In this document: positions 9,454 through 18,237 of the stretch, piece after piece | Layout of the letters: the number at the start of each line of letters is the position of its first letter | Position numbering within the stretch: the first letter of the stretch is position 1 | Source of the DNA: Aliiroseovarius zhejiangensis | GTDB taxonomy: Bacteria > Pseudomonadota > Alphaproteobacteria > Rhodobacterales > Rhodobacteraceae | DNA length: 64,000 nucleotides | Assembly: GCF_014656375.1 (NCBI RefSeq) | Contig: NZ_BNCH01000008.1 | Coordinates: 61,481 to 125,480 of the forward strand | Direction of reading: 5' to 3' | The notes under the pieces: generated by a model | Databases searched by the model: none | What the model was told of the DNA's origin: nothing | What the model saw: only the letters and a program-made list of their open reading frames with translations | Program-made: the position numbers and the translations under genes

Positions 9454-9716
9454 TGTCGAACACGATCCTGACCCGCGCCCTTGTGCTTCTAATCGCCCTG
9501 AGCATGGCGACCACCGCTTTCGCCGGTGTCCTGCCAGACGCCGGGGAGGTTTTCGTGCTGACTGTGCTGGTCCTGTCGGGGCTGAAATCCTTCGTGATCC
9601 TGTCCGATTATCTGGGCCTGCGCCAGGCCCCCACATTTCGCGGCGGGTTCACCGCGTTTCTGGTCGGCTTTCTTGGCCTTGCCGCTTTGCTTTATGCCTT
9701 GCCCTTCGCGATGTAG
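9453..9716 (+). CDS. norF: Small membrane protein NorF
   Basis: An 87-residue protein with three predicted membrane helices, beginning [20 protein letters not shown]. Its position directly after norE and its length match NorF (subunit IV-like) of alphaproteobacterial nor operons. The sequence is short and poorly conserved, so the call rests largely on context. A new FNR-like box follows 6 bases after its stop, so norF probably ends the norC transcription unit, although no terminator was seen. Confidence 0.8.
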   Translation: MSNTILTRALVLLIALSMATTAFAGVLPDAGEVFVLTVLVLSGLKSFVILSDYLGLRQAPTFRGGFTAFLVGFLGLAALLYALPFAM

Positions 9717-9722
9717 GGGCGA

Positions 9723-9736
9723 TTGACCATGATCAA
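9723..9736 (+). promoter_or_regulatory. FNR/Nnr-like box upstream of small His-rich gene
   Basis: TTGAC-CATG-ATCAA is a near-perfect FNR-type site. A -41.5 placement predicts a start near 9771, and TATAGT at 9758-9763 sits within one base of the predicted -10. The downstream gene then has a 21-base leader with GGAG before ATG 9792. Confidence 0.75.
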
Positions 9737-9791
9737 GAATGACACATCGCCATCTGATATAGTCTCCGAAGAACATGACTGGAGTTTCGAT

Positions 9792-9992
9792 ATGAAAACG
9801 CTCTATCTGGCCGTTCTGGCCGGGATCGTGGCCTCACCCGCCCTTGCCCACCACGACAAAACCCCCCTGCGCGAAGCGGTGGTGGATGGACATTCCCACG
9901 CCGTTGGCGGGGCGACCCTGTGGCTTTTGGGTGCGGTGATTGCAATGATCATCGCGCTGATCGCGGTGCAGAAATCCGTGTTCCGCAAGTGA
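9792..9992 (+). CDS. Small exported His-rich membrane protein
   Basis: A 66-residue protein of unknown function. It opens with a signal peptide (MKTLYLAVLAGIVASPALA), followed by a short His-rich stretch (HHDKTP, DGHSHAVGG) and one C-terminal membrane helix. The histidines, outside the membrane, could bind a metal or heme. I chose ATG 9792 because GGAG lies 7 bases upstream and the signal peptide begins exactly there. A longer frame from TTG 9723 or ATG 9729 would start inside the FNR-like box and is probably an over-extension. Its stop shares a base with the ATG of the next gene. A role in NO or nitrite handling is only inferred from context. Confidence 0.65.
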   Translation: MKTLYLAVLAGIVASPALAHHDKTPLREAVVDGHSHAVGGATLWLLGAVIAMIIALIAVQKSVFRK

Positions 9993-10240
9993 TGGCAGAG
10001 CAGCCGGAAACATCCGGGCGGTGGCCGGTCTGGGCCGTCGCGCTGGTGCTGTATCCGCTGGCGGCGGGTGCGGCGGCGGTCAACCTGTTTTTCCTGTTTC
10101 TGGTGCTGCAGGCTGTCGGTCTGCGCGCCCTGACCCCGATCGAATCGATCGTTGGTGGCATCATCCTTGGCATCCCCTTCGCCTGGATTTCCGGCAAATG
10201 GATGCACGGGCTGATCAAGCAGGCGGAAGAGGACGCCTGA
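9992..10240 (+). CDS. Small two-helix membrane protein
   Basis: An 82-residue protein of unknown function with two predicted membrane helices (WAVALVLYPLAAGAAAVNLF and IESIVGGIILGIPFAWISG). It starts at ATG 9992, overlapping the previous stop (TGATG), so it is probably translated with the His-rich protein. No motif is recognised. It lies between norF and nnrS, where other denitrifiers also carry small membrane genes, but I cannot name a family with confidence. Confidence 0.6.
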   Translation: MAEQPETSGRWPVWAVALVLYPLAAGAAAVNLFFLFLVLQAVGLRALTPIESIVGGIILGIPFAWISGKWMHGLIKQAEEDA

Positions 10241-10277
10241 CGCCCGACGGCTATTTCTTGTTTCACACGCTCAGCAC

Positions 10278-10291
10278 TTGACTTTGGTCAT
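10278..10291 (+). promoter_or_regulatory. FNR/Nnr-like box upstream of nnrS
   Basis: TTGAC-TTTG-GTCAT has one mismatch from a symmetric site. A -41.5 placement predicts a start near 10326, and TAAGCT at 10313-10318 matches the expected -10 position. nnrS begins at 10349. Confidence 0.65.
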
Positions 10292-10348
10292 TCGGCAGGG
10301 CGACCCAATCCCTAAGCTGCCAGCCAAAACGCCAACACGGGGCCGGAC

Positions 10349-11569
10349 ATGGCAGAGCTTTTCAGACGAGTTTTCAGCGAAGGGTTTCGCGCCTTCTTTC
10401 TGGGCGCGGCGGTCTGGGCCATCCTGTCCGGTGTGATGTGGGAGCTGTGGCTGGGCGCGCAGGTGTCTGGCGCCACCGCAGGCCTGTCGGATCTGTCGAT
10501 GGCCCCGCATCTGTGGCACGCGCATGAGATGGTGTTCGGATATGCGGGCGCGGCGGTTGCCGGGTTTTTCCTGACTGCTGTGGCCAGTGGGCGGGGCGTC
10601 ATCATCGGGGCGTTGGTCGCGATGTGGCTGGCGGGGCGGGCGGTGCTTTGGCATTCCGCATCGTTGCCGCCCGTGTTGGTCGCGGTCGTCGACCTTTCGT
10701 TTCTGGCCGCTCTGGTCCTGCGCATCGCGAACCAGTTGCGCAAACGTCTGAACCCGCAACACGCGATTTTCCTTGTCTTTCTGGTCACGCTGTTGGCCGC
10801 CAATGGGCTGGTGCATCTGGAATGGGCGGGTGTCACGCATGACACAGCCAACGCAGGTTTGCGCGTCGGGCTGATGGCGCTGTGCGGGTTGATCGTCGTG
10901 CTGGGCGGGCGGGTGACACCCGGCTTTATCCGCAATGCGATGAATCGCGCGGGCCAACCGCCCGAGGCCTTGCCGCCGCACACCCCGCGTCTTGACCGGC
11001 TGGCCATCCTGACTGCGATTGCCCTGCCATGGAGCGTCATGATCCCGATGCTCGCCCCCATCATGGCGCTGGCGCTGGCCGCGATCCACGGGGCGCGACT
11101 CAGCCGTTGGCGGCCACACTGGGCGCTGCGCGATCCGCTGCTGTGGTCGCTGTTTGCGGCGCAGGGTTTGATGGTGATCGGCTTCGGTCTGTGGGCGCTG
11201 GCAGGCTGGGGCATCGGGGACGAGGTCGGCGCGCTGCATGTGCTGGGGCTGGGCGGCATTGGCGGCATGACCCTTGCGGTGATGAGTCGCGCGACGCTGG
11301 GTCATACGGGTCGCGCGCCTGTTGTGCCGCGCATCGTTGCGGTGGGTTATGGATTGATGATCCTGTCGGCCCTGACACGCTGGCTGGCCGCGGACCTTCT
11401 GTATGACTGGTATGACGCGCTGGTTCTGGTTGCCGGGGCCGCGTGGATCGGGGCGTTCGTGCTGTTTCTGGCGGGCATGATCCCGGCCTTGACCGGGCCA
11501 CGTGTGGCACGCCCGGCACCACCCCCGCCGCCGCCGATGCCGCCGCATATGAAATCTTCGCCGGCTTGA
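10349..11569 (+). CDS. nnrS: NnrS family heme-copper membrane protein
   Basis: A 406-residue protein with about 12 predicted membrane helices. NnrS proteins bind heme and copper and protect cells from the effects of NO; their genes are typically under NO-responsive FNR-family control. The family motif WHAHEMVFGYAGAAVAGFFL lies near residue 55, and further histidines appear in LHVLGLGGIGGMTLAVMSRA with the following LGHTGR. The C-terminus is an odd proline run (PPPPPPMPPHM) that looks disordered. It has its own FNR-like box, so it is probably transcribed separately from norCBQDEF. Confidence 0.92.
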   Translation: MAELFRRVFSEGFRAFFLGAAVWAILSGVMWELWLGAQVSGATAGLSDLSMAPHLWHAHEMVFGYAGAAVAGFFLTAVASGRGVIIGALVAMWLAGRAVLWHSASLPPVLVAVVDLSFLAALVLRIANQLRKRLNPQHAIFLVFLVTLLAANGLVHLEWAGVTHDTANAGLRVGLMALCGLIVVLGGRVTPGFIRNAMNRAGQPPEALPPHTPRLDRLAILTAIALPWSVMIPMLAPIMALALAAIHGARLSRWRPHWALRDPLLWSLFAAQGLMVIGFGLWALAGWGIGDEVGALHVLGLGGIGGMTLAVMSRATLGHTGRAPVVPRIVAVGYGLMILSALTRWLAADLLYDWYDALVLVAGAAWIGAFVLFLAGMIPALTGPRVARPAPPPPPPMPPHMKSSPA

Positions 11570-11932
11570 CGTTGGTTAAGTCGGGGGGGTTCGGGCTGTG
11601 TCACAACCACCCCATGGCCCACCCAGCGAGGTTGATCCCACATCCTCGTCCTGTTCTGCGAATACGGCCTCTGTGATCCTGTCGCCTCTGTTCTTGGGTG
11701 AGGCCGGCGGCGCAACCGATCACGTTCGGGTTTTCGAACCCATAGGCCAACCGCCCGGGCGCATCTGATGCGTTTCGAGGCCGGAGCCATCCGCAAGGGT
11801 GGCGGGCGGTTGGTCTATTTCCACACCTATCCACCGGAACGCATTTCTGCTGCCGACTTGACAAACATCATGTTGACCCGCGCCTGAGTGCGGTTCAATG
11901 GCGCAAAGGATAACTCACCCAGGGGGTTCCCC
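11570..11932. other. Intergenic region nnrS-hemA
   Basis: This 363-base gap has no confident gene. A short plus-strand frame (ATG 11768 to stop 11887, 39 residues) ends in ISAADLTNIMLTRA and has no recognised relatives; it may be chance or a gene remnant. A minus-strand frame (about 11601-11864) also lacks support. The right end holds the candidate FNR-like site and the promoter and ribosome-binding site (AGGGGG) of hemA. Confidence 0.4.
11858..11871 (+). promoter_or_regulatory. Candidate FNR-like box upstream of hemA
   Basis: TTGAC-AAAC-ATCAT has a good left half-site and an imperfect right one. A -41.5 placement predicts a start near 11906, with TTCAAT at the expected -10. The downstream hemA begins at 11933. 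FnrL control of hemA is known in Rhodobacter, which supports the idea. Confidence 0.4.
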
Positions 11933-13156
11933 ATGCATTATCAGGACTATTTCAAATCCCGCCTTGATGCGCTGCGCGACGACGGAAACTATCGTGTCTT
12001 TGCCGACCTGCAACGCAAGCGTGGTGCGTTCCCGAAGGCGCGGCATATGGCCAAGGACGGGGCGGGTGATGTGACGATCTGGTGCTCGAACGACTATCTG
12101 GGCATGGGGCAGCATCCCGATGTGCTGGCCGCGATGCACAACGCGATTGATACGGTGGGCGCAGGCGCGGGTGGCACGCGCAACATTTCCGGCACCACCC
12201 ATGACCATGTGTTGCTGGAGGGGGAGCTGGCCGACCTGCACGGCAAAGAAGCCGCGCTTCTGTTCACCTCCGGCTATGTGTCGAACTGGGCGGCGCTTGG
12301 CACGCTGGCGTCACAGATCCCCGGCTGCATCGTGTTTTCCGACGCGTTGAACCATGCCTCGATGATCGAGGGCATTCGTCATTCCAAGGCGGCGCGGGTG
12401 ATCTGGAAGCACAATGATCTGGCGGATCTTGAGGCCAAATTGGCCGCCGCCGACCCCGACGCGCCGAAGCTGATCGCGTTTGAAAGCGTCTATTCGATGG
12501 ATGGCGACATCGCGCCGATCAAGGAGATCTGCGATCTGGCCGACAAATACAACGCCATGACCTATCTGGACGAGGTGCACGCGGTTGGCCTGTATGGCCC
12601 GCGCGGCGCGGGCGTCGCCGAGCGTGAAGGGCTGATGGATCGCCTGACGGTGATCGAAGGCACGTTGGGCAAAGCCTTTGGCGTAATGGGCGGCTATATC
12701 GCGGCATCCGCCGAGCTGTGCGATTTCGTGCGCAGCTTTGCCAGCGGGTTCATCTTTACCACCGCTTTGCCTCCTGCCGTGGCTGCGGGCGCGCGCGCCT
12801 CGGTCCAGCATTTGAAACGCTCGAATGCCGAGCGCGAGTGCCAGAAGGAGCGTGTCGCGAAGGTGCGCGCGGGGCTGGACAAGATGGGCATCCCGCATAT
12901 CGACAACCCCAGCCACATCATTCCGGTGATGGTGGGCGACCCGGTGAAGTGCAAATTCATCTCGGACACGCTGATGCGCGATTACGGGATCTATATCCAG
13001 CCGATCAACTATCCCACCGTGCCGAAGGGCACCGAGCGGCTGCGCATCACCCCGTCACCCGTGCATTCGGATGCGGATATTGCGCATCTGCTGGGCGCGT
13101 TGGAAGAGCTGTGGCACCAGTGCGAGGTTGCGCGGGTTCCGCAGGCGGCGCAGTAA
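11933..13156 (+). CDS. hemA: 5-Aminolevulinate synthase (HemA)
   Basis: A 407-residue PLP enzyme that condenses glycine and succinyl-CoA to 5-aminolevulinate, the first tetrapyrrole precursor in alphaproteobacteria. The start [15 protein letters not shown] is typical. [11 protein letters not shown], the glycine-rich [12 protein letters not shown], the PLP-pairing YLDEVHAVG and the lysine loop [13 protein letters not shown] are all present in order. Length is normal. I chose ATG 11933 with AGGGGG upstream over the in-frame ATG 11897 and the frame start at 11888. Its position among nor, feo and nir genes suggests a copy dedicated to heme and heme d1 demand under anoxia; whether a second hemA exists elsewhere cannot be seen here. 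Confidence 0.95.
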   Translation: MHYQDYFKSRLDALRDDGNYRVFADLQRKRGAFPKARHMAKDGAGDVTIWCSNDYLGMGQHPDVLAAMHNAIDTVGAGAGGTRNISGTTHDHVLLEGELADLHGKEAALLFTSGYVSNWAALGTLASQIPGCIVFSDALNHASMIEGIRHSKAARVIWKHNDLADLEAKLAAADPDAPKLIAFESVYSMDGDIAPIKEICDLADKYNAMTYLDEVHAVGLYGPRGAGVAEREGLMDRLTVIEGTLGKAFGVMGGYIAASAELCDFVRSFASGFIFTTALPPAVAAGARASVQHLKRSNAERECQKERVAKVRAGLDKMGIPHIDNPSHIIPVMVGDPVKCKFISDTLMRDYGIYIQPINYPTVPKGTERLRITPSPVHSDADIAHLLGALEELWHQCEVARVPQAAQ

Positions 13157-13171
13157 GTTAATCCCGAGCAA

Positions 13172-13185
13172 TTGACTCAGATCAA
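13172..13185 (+). promoter_or_regulatory. FNR-like box upstream of feoABC
   Basis: TTGAC-TCAG-ATCAA is a near-consensus FNR site 16 bases after hemA. A -41.5 placement predicts a start near 13220, and CATATA at 13208-13213 falls exactly at the -10 position. This fits anaerobic induction of ferrous iron uptake. Confidence 0.75.
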
Positions 13186-13261
13186 GGATAGCATAGCCCC
13201 GGCCCGGCATATACCTGTGTAATTCTGTCGGGTATACCGACTCGTTAAGGGATTGCAGAGA

Positions 13262-13510
13262 ATGCTGAAGCTCAAGGATTTGAAGATCGGTGATCGCGCG
13301 ACGGTCACGGGGTTTTTCGGCGGCTCGCCCAGCTATCGCCGCAAGCTTCTGTCGATGGGGTTGACGCTGGGGGCCGAATTTTCGGTCAGCCGTCTGGCCC
13401 CGTTGGGTGACCCGGTGGAAATCCGCGTCCGGGGCTATGCCCTGAGCCTGCGCAAGCATGAAGCCGAGGCGATCAACGTCGCTCGCATCACCCCCCCGTT
13501 CGTGTCATGA
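13262..13510 (+). CDS. feoA: Ferrous iron transport protein FeoA
   Basis: An 82-residue SH3-like cytoplasmic protein that supports FeoB. The family pattern is clear: [29 protein letters not shown] and [22 protein letters not shown] chose ATG 13262 because AAGGGA lies upstream and the sequence aligns from there; TTG 13253 is possible. It overlaps feoB by 4 bases (ATGA), so the pair is coupled. Confidence 0.93.
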   Translation: MLKLKDLKIGDRATVTGFFGGSPSYRRKLLSMGLTLGAEFSVSRLAPLGDPVEIRVRGYALSLRKHEAEAINVARITPPFVS

Positions 13511-15795
13511 CACGCGTCGTTGCGATTGCCGGCAACCCGAATTGCGGCAAAACCACCCTGTTCAACGCCCTGACCGGGCGCCATCAGGAGGTCGGAAACT
13601 GGCCGGGCGTCACGGTTGAAAAGAAGCTGGGCGACCTGCACCACCATGGCACCGCGATCACGCTGGTTGACCTGCCGGGGGTCTATTCGCTGTCGGTGGC
13701 GGGTGGGGCGGCGTCGCTGGACGAACGGATCGCACGCGATTTCATCCTGTCCGAACGGCCCAACCTTGTGGTCAATGTCGTCGATGCCTCGAACCTTGAA
13801 CGGAACCTGTATCTGACCGTTCAACTGGTCGAAATGGGCGTACCGGTGGTGGTTGCCCTGAACATGATGGACGTGGCCCGCGCCCGACGGCTGGTGATCG
13901 ACGCAGACGCCCTATCGCGGGAACTGGGCTGCCCGGTGGTCGAGATCGTCGCGTCTGAGGCGCGCGGGCTGACCGAGTTGAAGGACCTGATGCGGACAGC
14001 CAACGGCGTGCCCTCGTTCGCCCCGAAGTTCGACGAGATGACCGAGGCCGCGCTGACCCGCCTTGAGGCAGCGCTGGCGGGCAAGATCACCCAGGGCGAT
14101 CCGCGCTGGCTGGCGATCAAGCATCTTGAGGGGGACGAGCTGTGCCCGGCGATGACCGATCCCGGCGTCGCCGCATTGGCGGCGGAAGAACGCGCGCGGC
14201 TTGAAGCCGCGACCGGGCTGGACGCCGACACCGCCATTGCCTGTGCGCGTTACGATGCAGTGGCCAACCTTGTGGGCCTGTCGCTCAGCCGCGCCACGGA
14301 AGTCGCGCGCACCTTGTCAGACCGCCTTGACCGCGTGATCCTGAACCGTGCGCTTGGCATCCCGGTCTTTCTGGCCACGATGTATCTGATGTTCATGTTC
14401 ACCATCAATTTCGGCGGCGCGTTCATCGACTTTTTCGACATTCTGGCGGGGGCCATCTTTGTGGATGGCACCGCAGCACTTCTGGGGGCGATCAGCGCGC
14501 CCGTATGGCTGACCACGATTATGGCGGATGGCGTCGGCGGCGGCATTCAGACCGTGGCGACGTTCATTCCCATCGTCGCTTGCCTGTTCTTCGCGCTCTC
14601 GGTGCTGGAAGACAGCGGCTATATGGCCCGCGCGGCGTTTGTCATGGACCGGTTCATGCGGATGATCGGCCTGCCGGGCAAAAGTTTTGTGCCGCTGATC
14701 GTGGCCTTTGGCTGCAATGTGCCCGCGATCATGGCGACGCGGACGCTGGACAGCGCGCGCGACCGCACGTTGACCGTGATGATGGCGCCGTTCATGTCCT
14801 GCGGGGCGCGGCTGCCGGTCTATGCGCTGTTTGCCGCCGCGTTCTTTCCGGTGGGCGGGCAGAACCTTGTCTTTGCGCTCTATCTGTTGGGGCTGCTTGC
14901 GGCGGTCGGCACCGGTTTGATGCTGAAGCTGACGATCCTGAAGGGCGAGCCGACACCTTTTGTGATGGAGCTGCCGCCCTATCACTTGCCGACGATAAAC
15001 GGGTTGGCCCGGCGCACTTGGCATCGGATGCGCGATTTTCTGACCGAGGCCGGGCAGGTCATCGTCCTGATGGTCGCTGTGCTGGCCTTCCTGAATTCGT
15101 GGGGCACCGATGGCAGTTTCGGGAACGAGGACAGCGAGGCCTCGGTCCTGTCCGAGATCGGGCGCAGCCTGACCCCCGCCTTCGCCCCTTTGGGGATCGA
15201 GGAAGACAACTGGCCCGCCACCGTCGGCATCTTCACCGGCATTCTGGCGAAAGAGGCCGTGGTCGGCACGCTGAACACGCTTTACGCCACGCCGGAACCT
15301 GATGACGGCGCGCCCTATTCGCTGGTCGTGGGTGTGAAAGAGGCCAGTGCGACGATCCTGCCCAACCTGCGCGATGCGATTGGCATGGCGCCGGACCCGC
15401 TGGGGCTGGACATCGGCGACGTGTCAAACCCCGATGTGGCGGCGCAGGAGCAAGAGGTCGCGCGCTCGACCTTCGGGACGATGGCGGCGCTCTATGACGG
15501 GCAGGCGGGGGCGTTTGCCTATCTGCTGCTGATCTTGCTGTATATGCCCTGCGTGGCCGCGTTGGGGGCGATCTGGCGCGAAACCGGCTGGCAATGGGCG
15601 CTGTTCGCCAGCACGTGGACGATGGGTCTGGCCTATGGTGCGGCGGTGATGTTTTACCAGATCGCGCGGTTTGACCGGCACCCGGACAGTTCGACCATCT
15701 GGATCGTGTCGATCCTTGCCGCGCTGGCGGCGGTGTTCCTGTTCCTCAGGTGGCTGGGCAACCGCCCGACGCCCTTTGCCGTGGGGGCCGAGTGA
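13507..15795 (+). CDS. feoB: Ferrous iron transporter FeoB
   Basis: A 762-residue GTP-dependent Fe(II) permease of the inner membrane. The N-terminal G domain shows G1 ([10 protein letters not shown]), G3 (DLPGVYSL) and G4 (NMMD). The C-terminal half has about 9 to 10 helices, two Gate regions and the conserved [13 protein letters not shown] and FGCNVPAI motifs. The length is normal. Fe(II) is the soluble iron form under anoxia, and the product feeds heme, iron-sulfur and FeB centres made by the neighbouring genes. feoC begins one base after its stop. Confidence 0.96.
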   Translation: MTRVVAIAGNPNCGKTTLFNALTGRHQEVGNWPGVTVEKKLGDLHHHGTAITLVDLPGVYSLSVAGGAASLDERIARDFILSERPNLVVNVVDASNLERNLYLTVQLVEMGVPVVVALNMMDVARARRLVIDADALSRELGCPVVEIVASEARGLTELKDLMRTANGVPSFAPKFDEMTEAALTRLEAALAGKITQGDPRWLAIKHLEGDELCPAMTDPGVAALAAEERARLEAATGLDADTAIACARYDAVANLVGLSLSRATEVARTLSDRLDRVILNRALGIPVFLATMYLMFMFTINFGGAFIDFFDILAGAIFVDGTAALLGAISAPVWLTTIMADGVGGGIQTVATFIPIVACLFFALSVLEDSGYMARAAFVMDRFMRMIGLPGKSFVPLIVAFGCNVPAIMATRTLDSARDRTLTVMMAPFMSCGARLPVYALFAAAFFPVGGQNLVFALYLLGLLAAVGTGLMLKLTILKGEPTPFVMELPPYHLPTINGLARRTWHRMRDFLTEAGQVIVLMVAVLAFLNSWGTDGSFGNEDSEASVLSEIGRSLTPAFAPLGIEEDNWPATVGIFTGILAKEAVVGTLNTLYATPEPDDGAPYSLVVGVKEASATILPNLRDAIGMAPDPLGLDIGDVSNPDVAAQEQEVARSTFGTMAALYDGQAGAFAYLLLILLYMPCVAALGAIWRETGWQWALFASTWTMGLAYGAAVMFYQIARFDRHPDSSTIWIVSILAALAAVFLFLRWLGNRPTPFAVGAE

Positions 15796-15796
15796 C

Positions 15797-16042
15797 ATGG
15801 CGGTGCTTCTGGACATCCGAAACTATGTGCGCCTCCACGGACAGGCGAGCCTTCTGGACCTGTCGCACAGGTTCCACATGCAGCCTGATGCCCTGCGGGG
15901 GATGCTGGACCACTGGCAGCGCAAGGGTGTGATCCGACGGCTGGATGTGGCGGACACTTGCGGAGGCTGCGCGATCAAGACCGGGTGTGGCAGTTGCGCC
16001 TCGAACGCCGCGTTTGAGACCTATGAATGGGCGGGTGTCTAG
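15797..16042 (+). CDS. feoC: FeoC-like winged-helix iron-sulfur protein
   Basis: An 81-residue protein. The first ~50 residues form a winged helix (MAVLLDIRNYVRLHGQASLL...LDHWQRKGVIRRL), and the C-terminal part has the cysteine cluster CGGCAIKTGCGSC, which fits a bound iron-sulfur centre as in FeoC. FeoC is thought to stabilise or regulate FeoB. It starts one base after feoB, and its stop overlaps the stop of the convergent ubiX gene at 16039-16042. Confidence 0.82.
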   Translation: MAVLLDIRNYVRLHGQASLLDLSHRFHMQPDALRGMLDHWQRKGVIRRLDVADTCGGCAIKTGCGSCASNAAFETYEWAGV

Positions 16043-16599
16043 CCCTTCCAGTCCAGCGCAATGGGTGGCGCGATGCGCAGAAGGTCGACCGCGCGGGCGG
16101 CGATCTGGTCGACCACCTGATCCAGTGTTTCCGGCAGCATATAGAAAGCGGGCACCGGCGGCAGGATGATTGCGCCCATCTCGGTGGCCTGCGTCATGTT
16201 GCGCAAGTGCGCCAGCGTCAGGGGCGCCTCGCGCGTAAGCAGGACCAGCTTGCGGCGTTCTTTCAGTTGCACGCCGGCGGCGCGGGTCAGCAGGTTGTCG
16301 TCCAGCCCGTTCGCAATCGCCGCCAAGCTGCGCATCGAACAGGGCGCGACAATCATGCCATCGACGGGCGCGGAGCCTGACGCGATGGACGCGCCAATAT
16401 TGCCGCGCTCGTGATAGTTGGTTGCCATGGCGGTGATCTGGTCCAGCGCGTCTGCGCCGCATTCTTCAAGCAAAGTGCGTTCGGCGGCGGCGCTGATCAC
16501 AAGGTCGATCTCGGCCCCGATGGCGACGAGATGCCGCGCGGTGGCAAGGCCAAGGGCTGCACCCGATGCGCCGGCGATGCCAAGGACGACGCGGCTCAT
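16039..16599 (-). CDS. ubiX: Flavin prenyltransferase UbiX
   Basis: A 186-residue flavoprotein that makes prenylated FMN, the cofactor of UbiD decarboxylase. The N-terminal Rossmann-like motif GIAGASGAALGLATARHL, the CSMRSLAAIANGLDDNLLTRAA segment and the NMTQATEMGAIILPPVPAFY region are diagnostic. ATG 16599 overlaps the ubiD stop by 4 bases (ATGA), so the genes are coupled; the longer frame to 16683 is inside ubiD. Pairing with ubiD and the divergent ubiTUV points to anaerobic ubiquinone synthesis. Confidence 0.94.
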   Translation of the reverse strand: MSRVVLGIAGASGAALGLATARHLVAIGAEIDLVISAAAERTLLEECGADALDQITAMATNYHERGNIGASIASGSAPVDGMIVAPCSMRSLAAIANGLDDNLLTRAAGVQLKERRKLVLLTREAPLTLAHLRNMTQATEMGAIILPPVPAFYMLPETLDQVVDQIAARAVDLLRIAPPIALDWKG

Positions 16600-18134
16600 C
16601 CGCCCAGCCCCGGTAAATGGCGCGCAAGAAGGTCGGCGGCGAAGGCGGCGTCTTCGGGGTTGGTCTGCATGACCTCGCCCCATTCGCGGTTGGTTTCCGC
16701 GCCGATCTTGTTGGTGGCGTCGATGCCGATCTTTCCAGCCAGCCCCGGTTCGGGCGAGGCGAAATCAAGGTAATCCATCGGTGTCCTTTCCAATATCGTC
16801 ACGTCGCGCGACGGGTCCATCCGTGTGGCCATGGCCCATGCGATGTCATCCCAATTGCGCGGGTCGATGTCCTCATCCACGACGACGATCATCTTGGTAT
16901 AGCTGAACTGCGCCAGCATCCCCCACAACGCCATCATCACCCGACGCGCCTGCCCGGGATAGCGTTTGTCGATCGCGATCACCGCCATGCGGTAAGACGC
17001 GGCGGCAGGTGGTAGCCACAAGTCGCGGATTTCCGGGATCTGCGCGCGGATCAGGGGCAGGGCGAGGCGGTTGAACACCTCGCCAATGATCGCCGGTTCA
17101 TCGGGTGGGCGTCCGGTATAGGTGGACAGATAGATCGGGTCTTTGCGGTGGGTCAGCGCGCTGACCTGCATGACGGGGAAGGGATCGACCTGGTTGTAAT
17201 ACCCGGTGTGATCGCCGAGGGGGCCTTCGGGCGCGGTCCGGGTCGGGTGGACCCAGCCTTCGATCACCATCTCGGCATCGGCGGGCACCATCAGGGGGAC
17301 GGTCTTGGCGGGCACCAGACGGGGTCGCGCACCGGAAAAGACGCCCGCGAAGCCCAGTTCCGACACGGTTTCGGGCAAGGGGAGTGCGGCGGACAAGAGC
17401 GTCGCGGGGTCCGCGCCCAAGGCGATCGCCACGGGCATCGGTTCGCCCTGCGCGGCCCAGCTTCGATGATGTGCCGCGCCGCCGCGATGGGCGAGCCAGC
17501 GCATGATGATGCGGTCGCGGTCAATGACCTGCGCGCGGTAGACGCCTGCGTTATAGCGGTTCACCTCGCCCGCATCGCTGTCAAAGGGCCGGGTCAGCAC
17601 CACGGGCCATGTGATCAGCGGGCCTGCGTCACCCGGCCAATGGGTCTGGATTGGGAGGGACGAGAGGTCAATGTCCGTATGAACCTCGGCCTGCACCGGG
17701 GCGCGGCGCATGATCTTGGGGCGCGTGGCAAGCGCGGCTTTCAGCATCGGCCAGCGTGACAGCGCATCGCGCATCCCGTCGGGCGGCGTCGGCGCGCGCA
17801 AAGCGGCCAGAAACGCGCCCAGATCGTCCAGCTTGTCAGGCGTGATGCCAAGGCCCGCGGCCACACGTTCCGGCGTGCCAAACAGGTTCACCACGACCGG
17901 AATGTCAGACGCACTGCCGCCATCCAGCACAGGTGTATCAAAGCGCAAAACCGGACCGCCGCGTTCCAACACCGCGCGGTGTACGGCGGTCATCTGGTGG
18001 CGCACCGACACGGGTTCGGGCACGGCGGTCAGATCGCCGCGCGAAGCTGCCCAGTCCAGATAGGCGCGCAAGGTGGGGAAGGGGGGCAGGGTGCGGATGG
18101 TCGGCTCCTTTTCGCGTAATCTTCCGGCTATCAC
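16596..18134 (-). CDS. ubiD: 3-Octaprenyl-4-hydroxybenzoate carboxy-lyase UbiD
   Basis: A UbiD-family decarboxylase that uses prenyl-FMN to remove the carboxyl group of the polyprenyl-hydroxybenzoate ring. Conserved stretches include MRWLAHRGGAAHHRSWA, ALGADPATLLSAALPLPE, PEGPLGDHTGYYNQVD, YTGRPPDEPAIIGEV and TRMDPSRDVTILERTPMDYL. The start is unusual. No ATG, GTG or TTG follows the strong AAAGGAG at about 18105-18112; an ATC codon (18098) sits where a start is expected. I list GTG 18134 as the nearest conventional upstream start; TTG 18071 is a shorter option without a ribosome-binding site. An FNR-like box at 18153-18166 would start transcription near 18118, which excludes GTG 18134. Confidence 0.92.
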   Translation of the reverse strand: MIAGRLREKEPTIRTLPPFPTLRAYLDWAASRGDLTAVPEPVSVRHQMTAVHRAVLERGGPVLRFDTPVLDGGSASDIPVVVNLFGTPERVAAGLGITPDKLDDLGAFLAALRAPTPPDGMRDALSRWPMLKAALATRPKIMRRAPVQAEVHTDIDLSSLPIQTHWPGDAGPLITWPVVLTRPFDSDAGEVNRYNAGVYRAQVIDRDRIIMRWLAHRGGAAHHRSWAAQGEPMPVAIALGADPATLLSAALPLPETVSELGFAGVFSGARPRLVPAKTVPLMVPADAEMVIEGWVHPTRTAPEGPLGDHTGYYNQVDPFPVMQVSALTHRKDPIYLSTYTGRPPDEPAIIGEVFNRLALPLIRAQIPEIRDLWLPPAAASYRMAVIAIDKRYPGQARRVMMALWGMLAQFSYTKMIVVVDEDIDPRNWDDIAWAMATRMDPSRDVTILERTPMDYLDFASPEPGLAGKIGIDATNKIGAETNREWGEVMQTNPEDAAFAADLLARHLPGLGG

Positions 18135-18152
18135 CCAATCCCGCGCCGGCAA

Positions 18153-18166
18153 TTGACCTTCGTCAA
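18153..18166. promoter_or_regulatory. Shared FNR-like box between ubiD and ubiT
   Basis: TTGAC-CTTC-GTCAA is a symmetric FNR/Dnr-type site in the divergent ubiD-ubiT gap. Rightward, a -41.5 placement predicts a start near 18201 with TATCAA at 18188-18193 as -10. Leftward, it predicts a start near 18118 with a weaker -10 (TAGCCG). One site could therefore serve both directions. Confidence 0.75.
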
Positions 18167-18237
18167 GTTCTTGTCTTCTCGGACTGTTATCAAGGGGGGG
18201 CGTAAACACCCGTTTGCACGCATTCAAGAGGTGCGCC

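Noticed and set aside
9723..9791. N-terminal extension of the small His-rich gene
   Set aside because: It would begin inside the FNR-like box and ahead of the -10; the signal peptide and ribosome-binding site point to ATG 9792.
10271..11548. 425-codon minus-strand frame opposite nnrS
   Set aside because: Antisense shadow of a clear membrane protein; Arg/Gln/His rich with no helix pattern.
11768..11887. 39-codon frame before hemA as a leader peptide
   Set aside because: No ribosome-binding site of note, no recognised relatives and no attenuator hairpin between it and hemA.
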